A DNA stretch of 5,754 nucleotides from an uncultured Gemmataceae bacterium. GTDB lineage: Bacteria > Planctomycetota > Planctomycetia > Gemmatales > Gemmataceae. How positions within the stretch are numbered: the stretch's first letter is position 1; every line of letters begins with the position of its first letter. The position numbers and the translations under genes were made by a program. Shown piece after piece: positions 1 through 5,387 of the stretch. A model generated the notes under the pieces. The model did not search any database, was not told the DNA's origin, and was given only the letters and a program-made list of their open reading frames with translations. The stretch covers positions 1 to 5,754 of the forward strand of contig CAKZUU010000058.1 in assembly GCA_937922175.1 (NCBI GenBank). Direction: 5' to 3'.

Positions 1-184
1 ACCGATCGTCACGCCAGTGCACCACCTCATCCGCTGCGAGACGGACAGGTAACTTGCTGGGCGGGTGTTTGGCCTCCCGTTGGAGAAGTTCTTGACCGTC
101 AAGTCGAGACGCCCCCCCCAGCGCAAGCACCCAGGCGCACGCTGTGGCAACACAGGCCCGACGACAAACGGCCGATCCAGCCAC
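1..184 (-). CDS. N-terminal fragment of a secreted protein, possibly LptA/OstA-like
   Basis: This gene reads leftwards out of the window; only its first 61 codons are visible and they contain no stop. The start is a GTG at 184-182. A clear Shine-Dalgarno (AAGGA, plus-strand 194-198) lies 9 bases upstream, and an in-frame stop (plus-strand 185-187) sits directly before the GTG, so no earlier start is possible. The protein begins with a signal peptide: Arg-Arg at residues 8-9, a hydrophobic stretch at about 10-25, and a likely cleavage after the Gly-Gly-Ala-Ser at 23-26. The mature part has a charged, helix-like segment followed by KLPVRLAADEVVHW. That last pattern resembles the first beta-strands of the LptA/OstA-like envelope proteins common in planctomycetes, but this is a resemblance from memory over about 20 residues. 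The existence of the gene is well supported; the family is a guess. It is transcribed divergently from the TPR gene. Confidence 0.72.
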   Translation of the reverse strand, partial: MAGSAVCRRACVATACAWVLALGGASRLDGQELLQREAKHPPSKLPVRLAADEVVHWRDDR

Positions 185-568
185 TCACTCGTTTCCTTCA
201 AGTGACGACCCTGAAGTCGCCGACCTATATGCCCCTGGGCTCCCATGTCAAGCCAGGCTGAATCTCCGGGAGGATCCCAGCGGAGGTCACGAAGATCCCC
301 CGCTTGCCGCCCTTTTCCCACTCTGCGTCAATTCATGATTCGAGGGGAAACAACAGTGGAAATCGCGGAGGGTGATGCACGCCAAGGACCGAAACTTGCT
401 GCCGCCCCCTCGTCCATGGGCTTTTAACGGATCCATCTGACTTGCCCACCGTGACGGAGACTGATGATCGGGAGGAAGGTTCGCACGCTGGTCAGTCTTG
501 ACAGTCGGAGGCAATTGTGCGCAAATCCCGGGCGAGAGAGTCGGTTATCACCCAGGGATGGGTTCTTC
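185..568. other. Divergent intergenic region
   Basis: These 384 bases separate the minus-strand secreted protein from the plus-strand TPR gene and must hold the promoters of both. Short open frames occur here, but they are rich in Arg, Pro and Ser, overlap each other, lack good ribosome binding sites and resemble nothing I know. The part from 464 to 568 is in frame with the TPR gene but is probably untranslated leader and promoter DNA. Apart from the candidate promoter at 498-526, I see no repeat, RNA gene or long hairpin. Confidence 0.55.
498..526 (+). promoter_or_regulatory. Candidate sigma-70-type promoter for the TPR gene
   Basis: A perfect TTGACA lies at 498-503. Seventeen bases later, GCAAAT at 521-526 matches the TATAAT box in its last three bases only. 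Transcription from here would start near 533 and give a leader of roughly 35 bases before the ATG at 569. The -35 box is good and the -10 is weak, so this may be chance. If real, it rules out translation from 464. Confidence 0.28.
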
Positions 569-3025
569 ATGTCGCCGCAAACGGCCAACGCTGCTCCGTC
601 CAATGCGACGGTGTCGGAAGTCCCGGCACCTCATTTCTTTCCCCAGCCGCTCGTCCCGCCGAACCGCCGACCCGTGTGGCCCTGGCCTGTGTTTCTTCTG
701 GGGGCAGTAGCGCTGGTGGGAGTCTGGCTCGGACGTCCTTATTGGAAGCCGCTGAACACCGACCGAGTCCGTCAAGACCTGGCCGAAGCGCGGGCGTTAT
801 TGAACCATCCCAACCCGGACACGAGTCAGGCAATCGCCTTGGCCAGCCGGGTTTTGGCCGTGGGAGCGAGCTATCCGCACCTGATCGGCGAGGCACATCT
901 GTTGATGGGTTGGAGCTATCTGAAAAAAGCCGAGGAGTCGGCCAATCCCGAGGCCGATTGGCGGGAAGCTCGTGCGCACCTGGAACACGCGGAAAGAGCC
1001 GGGGTGAACGAGGTCGATCGATCTCGACTGGCGTATTTCATGGGCAGTGTCTTGTACCACTCTCGAAGTGATCCGCTGCGGGCTTTGGAATACTTGATGA
1101 AAGCAGATCAGGCGGAGGAGCCGGCAACCCGCTGGCAAATGATCGCCGAATTGTGCATGCGTTTACCCGAGCCGGACATCAAAGGCGCGATCGAAGCGAC
1201 GACGCAACAAATACCGTATTTGGCGTTGAACGACGGCCGGGCCAGGGCCCAAGCCTACTACCGTTTAGCCGATCTCCACCTGCGGCTCAACCAGGTGGGA
1301 GAGGCCAAGCGGGCGCTGGAGGAGATCAAAGCAGCTGACTCGCCCGAACTGTATTACACCTCACGTGTGTTGCTGGCACGTTGCCACCAGGCGGATAACA
1401 GTTTCGCCCTGGCCGCGACCATCTGGGAGCAGATCCGATCGATGAGCAAGCCGCCGATCGATCGGGGCACGATTCAGTACGAATTGGGTTACTGCTACTG
1501 GAAGGCGGGTCGGCTCGACGAAGCCAAGAAAGCCTGGGACGATGCCAAGGACATGGGACACGAGGCCGCCCAAGCATCGCTGTTGCGCAAAGCGGAGCTT
1601 CAACTGGCCGACCTGCCCAATCGTCAAGAAGCTGTTGCGACCATCGAGGACGCCTTGAAATCGGTTCTTCGTCCGGAAGACTACCGCAACAGTCTGTACA
1701 GCCGGCAACAAGCCGAAGAGTTGGTCGAACGGGCCTGCCGCGAATTCAAGGAGGCCCGGGAGTGGGCCGCCGCCAGTAAGTTGGCGGAGTTGCTGGTTCG
1801 GCTGGCGGGGGCGGCCCGGGGGAAAGAGTTGGCGGCGGACATCGCCATCGCTTGGGGATTGGCGCTGCAAGCCGAGGCTCGGCAGAAATCCGGACAAGCG
1901 GCCCGTCACGCCGAAGAAGAGGCCGGCAAACAATTTCGCTTGGCCGGCGCGCTGGCCGCGGAGTTGGCCACCCCCGAGCGCCCCGGAATCGAACAGGCCC
2001 GGTGGCTCAGTCGTGCCGCCAGTTGTTTCCTCAAGAGCGGTGACCGAACCGATTTCCAAAACGCCGTCGCCTTACTCGACAAGGTGCAGCAATTGGGCCG
2101 CGGCACTCCCCTCGAAATGGAAGTCACCTATCAAAAAGCCACCGGACATGAAGCGCTTGGTGAATTCGAGCAAGCCATCGCCGCTTATCGGGCCTGCTTG
2201 CAACCGAACCACCCGATGCGGCATCGAGCGCGACATCAGATGGCCCGTTTGATCCTCGCTCAACCCGCTGCCAGTAAGGAAGAGGAATCGCAACGTCTCG
2301 CCGAGGCGGCCGAAGAGTTGGCCCGCAACCTGGAGCCAGAAGCGCAACAGGCCTACCCCGAGGAAGCCGAAAACTCCGCCTTTCTTTTGGGGTATGTCCA
2401 TTTCAAACGCCGCGACTTCGTGCAAGCACAAACGGCCTTGGCGACCGCCATTCAACAATACCCGAAAAGCGTTGAAGTTCCCTACGCTCAAGCCCAGCTG
2501 GGCCGTTGCTACTGGTTCCAGGCAGGGAAGGAGAGTCGAGCCGCTCAGAATCCCGCTCTCTCCTCTGCGGAACGGGAACAAGCACAAAAGCGGATGCGCG
2601 ACTTGTTGGAAAAAGCCCGTCAAGTCGCTGAACCTTTGGAGGACGAACTCCGCCGACGCGAACAGGAAGACACTTTGAGCGAAAACGATCAACTGATTTT
2701 GAAACAAGTATCGTTCCTGGTCGCGGAATGTTTCTTTTTCATGGAAAACTTCGAGGAAGCCGTTCGGCGATACAACATCCTCGCGCTGCGTTACAAAGGA
2801 GAAATCGAAGAACTGATCGCGCTGTCCCAGTTGTGGCAGTGTCACGAAGTCTATCTGGGCCAGCGGGAGAAGGGAGCCGCGACTCTCAGCCGGCTGCGCG
2901 ACGCTCTCCGAGCCATGCCCGACGACGTCTTCGACCAATCCAGCGAGTTGCACCGCCGGACATACTGGGAGGAATGGCTCCGTCGCGCCTCACCAACGGT
3001 GGCTGACAAATCGATCAGCGGATAA
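569..3025 (+). CDS. Membrane-anchored tetratricopeptide repeat protein
   Basis: The protein has 818 residues from the ATG at 569. A Pro-rich N-terminus (1-35) is followed by one hydrophobic segment at about 36-55, flanked by Arg-Arg-Pro before and Arg-Pro-Tyr-Trp after. This looks like a single N-terminal membrane anchor with the bulk of the protein in the periplasm. The rest is Ala/Glu/Leu-rich and almost entirely helical. TPR-like helix pairs with the usual small and aromatic residues can be seen near residues 101-140, 150-183, 230-262, 300-335, 516-550, 605-640 and 714-780. A charged, coiled-coil-like stretch lies at about 665-710. TPR proteins of this kind serve as scaffolds; nothing here shows the partner or an enzymatic activity. 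The open frame extends up to an ATG at 464, but I prefer 569: the extra 35 residues look non-coding, the GGAGA before 464 is only 3 bases away, and AGGGA at 554-558 is well placed for 569. It shares a divergent region with the minus-strand secreted protein. No close family is recognised. Confidence 0.9.
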   Translation: MSPQTANAAPSNATVSEVPAPHFFPQPLVPPNRRPVWPWPVFLLGAVALVGVWLGRPYWKPLNTDRVRQDLAEARALLNHPNPDTSQAIALASRVLAVGASYPHLIGEAHLLMGWSYLKKAEESANPEADWREARAHLEHAERAGVNEVDRSRLAYFMGSVLYHSRSDPLRALEYLMKADQAEEPATRWQMIAELCMRLPEPDIKGAIEATTQQIPYLALNDGRARAQAYYRLADLHLRLNQVGEAKRALEEIKAADSPELYYTSRVLLARCHQADNSFALAATIWEQIRSMSKPPIDRGTIQYELGYCYWKAGRLDEAKKAWDDAKDMGHEAAQASLLRKAELQLADLPNRQEAVATIEDALKSVLRPEDYRNSLYSRQQAEELVERACREFKEAREWAAASKLAELLVRLAGAARGKELAADIAIAWGLALQAEARQKSGQAARHAEEEAGKQFRLAGALAAELATPERPGIEQARWLSRAASCFLKSGDRTDFQNAVALLDKVQQLGRGTPLEMEVTYQKATGHEALGEFEQAIAAYRACLQPNHPMRHRARHQMARLILAQPAASKEEESQRLAEAAEELARNLEPEAQQAYPEEAENSAFLLGYVHFKRRDFVQAQTALATAIQQYPKSVEVPYAQAQLGRCYWFQAGKESRAAQNPALSSAEREQAQKRMRDLLEKARQVAEPLEDELRRREQEDTLSENDQLILKQVSFLVAECFFFMENFEEAVRRYNILALRYKGEIEELIALSQLWQCHEVYLGQREKGAATLSRLRDALRAMPDDVFDQSSELHRRTYWEEWLRRASPTVADKSISG

Positions 3026-3036
3026 TCCCGCGCACC

Positions 3037-3050
3037 TCGCCAGACGGCGA
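3037..3050 (+). terminator. Weak hairpin after the TPR gene
   Basis: TCGCC (3037-3041) and GGCGA (3046-3050) can pair around a 4-base loop, 11 bases past the TPR stop. The stem is only 5 bp and no T-run follows, so it is at best a weak terminator. Readthrough could instead stop at the stronger hairpin at 3099-3132, which is symmetric but has its T-run only on the minus strand. Confidence 0.2.
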
Positions 3051-3095
3051 TCCTGCCCGAGGGGGGCGGTCGTTAGCCAAGGATGTATGAAGCCC

Positions 3096-3132
3096 AAAAA
3101 CCGCGGCAGTCGATGACCGATCTACCGCGGTT
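3096..3132 (-). terminator. Intrinsic terminator of the cytochrome gene
   Basis: AACCGCGG (3099-3106) and CCGCGGTT (3125-3132) form a perfect 8-bp stem with an 18-base loop. Read on the minus strand, the stem is followed by a run of five T (AAAAA on the plus strand at 3096-3100). The structure begins about 31 bases after the stop of the cytochrome gene, the usual position for a Rho-independent terminator. The loop is longer than usual. Confidence 0.7.
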
Positions 3133-3163
3133 CACTGCGATCGATCGACTCATAGGCCGAGCA

Positions 3164-3946
3164 TCATTTGAATTTTTCGTGGCACACAGTGCAAGCGTGG
3201 TCCAAGCGATTGAAGGCTTGCACCAGCGACTTACCGTCGGGCTTGTCTTTCGAGGCCAACTCGAGGATCTGTTCGGCGGCGGATTGCATGTCCGCAGCGA
3301 ACTTCTTCCACTCATCACCCGACTTGCCCTTGGGAGGCCCCATTTGTTGCAACGCCGCCGCCACGACGGCTGTCCGATGAGCGAAGGGAACGACCGATTC
3401 CCCATCTTTTCCGCTCGGCGCTTTCTCGGACCACGCCTTGATCTTGCTTTCGATGCCTTGACCACCCGCTCGCACGGTCTTGAAGAGTTGCATCGACAAG
3501 TCGCGATCCCAATCATTTTCGCTACTGTCGAACAACGCCATTTTCACCAAGTCAGCCTTATTGCCATCGCCACCGGAACTCGGTGACGACAAGCCTTGCG
3601 CCGCCTCTTTGGCCTTCGCCAGGCTGTCGGCACCCAACGCTGACAGCACTTTCGCCGCTTGCGCTGACAGACCTGAGTGTTCCGGGCTCTCAGCCAACGA
3701 TTGAGCCGTCAGACCGACCACCAGGGCCAGAACCTTGGCCCGTTTGATGTCTTTTTTTTCCGGCTTGGCTGCCGACAGCGCCTTTTGCAACTCTTCGACG
3801 TCCTTCTTCAAAACATCGTTGAGGACTTTCGGACTACCGGCCAGTTTCACTGGTTTGGAATCGTCGGCGACCGTCATACGGACCAGACCAAACAAGACGG
3901 CGATGCCACCCACAGCCGCTAGCCCGGTTCGGGTGCGAATCTTCAT
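3164..3946 (-). CDS. Secreted monohaem c-type cytochrome, class II-like
   Basis: The protein has 260 residues. It starts at the ATG at 3946, with a strong Shine-Dalgarno AGGAGA (plus-strand 3954-3959) 7 bases upstream. Residues 1-27 form a signal peptide (basic start, hydrophobic core, likely cut after Thr-Val-Ala). A single haem-binding motif, CTVCH at 252-256, lies five residues from the C-terminus. This placement is typical of class II cytochromes (cytochrome c' and c-556), where Cys pairs bind the haem covalently and the His is the axial ligand. The last 50 or so residues (from about DEWKKF) have the spacing of the final two helices of that fold. At 260 residues it is about twice the length of a normal cytochrome c'; the N-terminal half is a Lys/Ala/Leu-rich helical region with no haem motif. 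A periplasmic electron-transfer or haem-sensing role is likely, but the partner is unknown. It appears to be transcribed alone, with its own terminator. Confidence 0.88.
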   Translation of the reverse strand: MKIRTRTGLAAVGGIAVLFGLVRMTVADDSKPVKLAGSPKVLNDVLKKDVEELQKALSAAKPEKKDIKRAKVLALVVGLTAQSLAESPEHSGLSAQAAKVLSALGADSLAKAKEAAQGLSSPSSGGDGNKADLVKMALFDSSENDWDRDLSMQLFKTVRAGGQGIESKIKAWSEKAPSGKDGESVVPFAHRTAVVAAALQQMGPPKGKSGDEWKKFAADMQSAAEQILELASKDKPDGKSLVQAFNRLDHACTVCHEKFK

Positions 3947-4188
3947 GCAAGCGTCTCCTGATACGAAAAAGACGGCGTTCGATGCCCAGGCGGGAACTCC
4001 GTCGGTCAGTCCCGCGGAGCATGGATCATCTTAAGATTGCCACTGAGCAGAGCAAGATACCGAAGGGAAAGGATCAGCCGTTTCGCCGACATCCGACGTG
4101 GCCCCGGTTCCCGCCTCACCCGATGCTGGCACCGAGCAGCAACACGGGAACAAATGGGCCCGATCGAAGACGACCGACTCGCTGCGAG
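3947..4188. other. Spacer between rpmG and the cytochrome gene
   Basis: These 242 bases lie between two minus-strand genes. They must hold the end of the rpmG transcript and probably the cytochrome promoter. I see no tRNA and no secE or nusG start, which often follow rpmG elsewhere. A perfect 10-bp palindrome, ATCTTAAGAT, lies at 4028-4037. Within it, TAAGAT on the minus strand could act as a -10 box, with a poor TTGCTC 16 bases upstream. A long plus-strand open frame crosses this spacer and all of rpmG, but it is a shadow frame. Confidence 0.4.
4028..4037. promoter_or_regulatory. Perfect palindrome ATCTTAAGAT upstream of the cytochrome gene
   Basis: This 10-base perfect palindrome lies about 82 bases before the cytochrome start. 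It could be part of a promoter (minus-strand TAAGAT as a -10 element) or a short operator. Ten-base palindromes also arise by chance in several kilobases, so support is weak. Confidence 0.18.
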
Positions 4189-4359
4189 CTACATTTTGCC
4201 TTCTTTGTAAATGACGTGTTTGCGAACGATGGGGTCGTATTTCCGCAGCTGCAAACGATCCTTGGTGTTGTTGCGGTTTTTCTGTACGTAATAACAATGC
4301 GGGCTTTCGCTGCTCTGCATCTTGACGTAAGACCGCGCGTCTTTGCTTTTCTTCGCCAT
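4189..4359 (-). CDS. rpmG: 50S ribosomal protein L33
   Basis: This 56-residue protein of the large ribosomal subunit is recognised by its opening MAKKSKDARSYVKM and by the C-terminal block with LRKYDP, VRKHVIYKE, which matches the family closely. The usual zinc-ribbon Cys pairs are missing: the single Cys is at residue 22 (SPHCYY). It is therefore the zinc-independent (C-minus) form, as in E. coli. The frame extends upstream to an ATG at 4416, which would add 19 residues, but the family starts at MAKK, so 4359 is chosen. The ribosome binding site is poor (AGGCGG about 10 bases upstream). It stands alone, not in a secE-nusG or rpmB cluster. Confidence 0.97.
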   Translation of the reverse strand: MAKKSKDARSYVKMQSSESPHCYYVQKNRNNTKDRLQLRKYDPIVRKHVIYKEGKM

Positions 4360-4516
4360 GTTCGTGACCGCCTGGTTCTCGATCTTGTCGCTCCCCGTGA
4401 ATGCATTATTTTGCACGGATTCGGCCCCAACGGCAAGACAAACTTCTGGCTCGCCGGGAGCGTGACACGCTCGCCGTTGTTTTGGTCATCGTGCCTCGTT
4501 TTGTGAGAAGCGATCG
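4360..4516. promoter_or_regulatory. Divergent promoter region of rpmG and the LOG gene
   Basis: These 157 bases separate two divergently read genes, so both promoters should be here. On the minus strand AATAAT (plus-strand 4405-4410), about 45 bases before rpmG, is a fair -10 box, but no good -35 box stands at the right distance. A short inverted repeat GAGCGT-GAC-ACGCTC lies at 4458-4472 and could be an operator or a leader hairpin. No clear sigma-70 pair was found for the LOG gene. Confidence 0.35.
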
Positions 4517-5317
4517 ATGTCCGTTGACTCAAGACCGCCGTCCCTTTCGTCTCTTCCGTTAGAAGAAGCGCAAGCGCCGATGGAATGGGGAGTGGGCCCA
4601 CCTCCAACCGACGAGCGACTCTTCCTCCGCGGGCCTCAACCGCGCTTCCAAGAGTTGGTGCACGCGCTTCGTCTGTTTTGGGACATTATTCAAGGTTTTC
4701 GCAAATTGCATTTTGTCGGTCCGTGTGTGACCGTCTTTGGGTCGGCTCGCTTTACCGAAAAACAGGCCCATTATCAACTCGCACGGGAGGTCGGTTATCG
4801 GCTGGCCAAAGCCGGTTTCACCGTGATGACCGGCGGCGGCCCCGGCATCATGGAAGCTGCCAATCGGGGGGCTCGGGAGGCCGGCGGCCTGTCGGTCGGC
4901 TGCAACATCGAATTGCCTCACGAACAGAAACCCAACCCCTATCTCGATCATTGGGTGACGGTTCGGGACTTCGGCATCCGCAAACTGCTCTTAGTCAAAT
5001 ACTCCTACGCGTTCATTTACCTGCCCGGCGGGTTCGGCACCTTGGACGAGATTTTTTCCACCGCGACTCTGATCCAAACGGAAAAAATCCAGAACTTCCC
5101 GCTGATCCTCATGGGAGTCGAATACTGGAAGCCGATGATGCAGTTCTTACGCGATCGCTTGTTACGCGAGCGCACGATCGATGCTCGAGACCTCGACCGG
5201 ATCACACTGACCGACTCCGCGGAACAAGCGGTGCAAGTAGCGACCGAGACGGGGTTGAAAGAGTTCGGGCTGAGCTACGGCCCGCGGGTGAAACGCCGCT
5301 GGTGGCTCGGCGAGTGA
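4517..5317 (+). CDS. LOG family protein (TIGR00730), nucleotide 5'-monophosphate phosphoribohydrolase
   Basis: This 266-residue protein has a Rossmann-like fold. Members of the LOG (lonely guy) family remove the base from a nucleoside 5'-monophosphate, giving free base and ribose 5-phosphate. In plants this activates cytokinins; in bacteria the role is thought to lie in purine nucleotide turnover. Key motifs are FGSAR at 74-78, TGGGPGIMEAANRGAREAGG at 105-124, NIELPHEQ near 130-137, and the signature PGGFGTLDE at 170-178. Arg155 (in GIRK) and Glu178 fit the conserved active-site pair. The FGSAR and NIELP-EQ motifs place it in the longer bacterial type. About 65 residues precede the core, the first 40 Pro-rich and poorly conserved. 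The start at 4517 has a weak GAGAAG 6 bases upstream; Met22 (4580) is a possible alternative. Old annotations of this family as lysine decarboxylase are wrong. It is cytosolic and stands alone, divergent from rpmG. Confidence 0.93.
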   Translation: MSVDSRPPSLSSLPLEEAQAPMEWGVGPPPTDERLFLRGPQPRFQELVHALRLFWDIIQGFRKLHFVGPCVTVFGSARFTEKQAHYQLAREVGYRLAKAGFTVMTGGGPGIMEAANRGAREAGGLSVGCNIELPHEQKPNPYLDHWVTVRDFGIRKLLLVKYSYAFIYLPGGFGTLDEIFSTATLIQTEKIQNFPLILMGVEYWKPMMQFLRDRLLRERTIDARDLDRITLTDSAEQAVQVATETGLKEFGLSYGPRVKRRWWLGE

Positions 5318-5330
5318 GGATTGGCCACGG

Positions 5331-5358
5331 TCAACTGCTGACTCGAGTCAGCGGTTGG
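5331..5358. terminator. Hairpin between the convergent LOG and cutC genes
   Basis: CAACTGCTGAC (5332-5342) pairs with GTCAGCGGTTG (5347-5357), with one wobble pair and a TCGA loop. At its core, 5337-5352 is a perfect 16-base palindrome, GCTGACTCGAGTCAGC. It lies 14 bases after the LOG stop and about 30 bases after the cutC stop, where a two-way terminator is expected. No T-run follows on either strand, so it may act with Rho, or mainly protect the 3' ends. Confidence 0.6.
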
Positions 5359-5387
5359 CAGGTTCCTCGATTCGTGACAACCAATAC

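Noticed and set aside
144..427. Two short plus-strand open frames in the divergent region
   Set aside because: They overlap each other and the edge gene, lack convincing ribosome binding sites, and have a composition typical of translated non-coding DNA.
1361..2059. Minus-strand open frame of 232 codons opposite the TPR gene
   Set aside because: It is Gly/Leu/Arg-rich antisense of the repeat region with no domain, and is explained by the GC-rich coding strand.
2072..2953. Minus-strand open frame of 293 codons opposite the TPR gene
   Set aside because: It mirrors the codon pattern of the TPR gene, has low-complexity Phe/Leu/Gly-rich content and no recognisable domain or ribosome binding site.
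3083..3586. Plus-strand open frame of 167 codons opposite the cytochrome gene
   Set aside because: It begins inside the terminator region and runs antisense to the cytochrome, which has a signal peptide, haem motif and strong ribosome binding site.
3947..4188. Possible tRNA or secE/nusG start downstream of rpmG
   Set aside because: I looked for the conserved T-arm sequence and for open frames on the minus strand and found neither.
3982..4506. Plus-strand open frame of 174 codons covering rpmG and its flanks
   Set aside because: It is antisense to rpmG and shows no family features; rpmG is certain.
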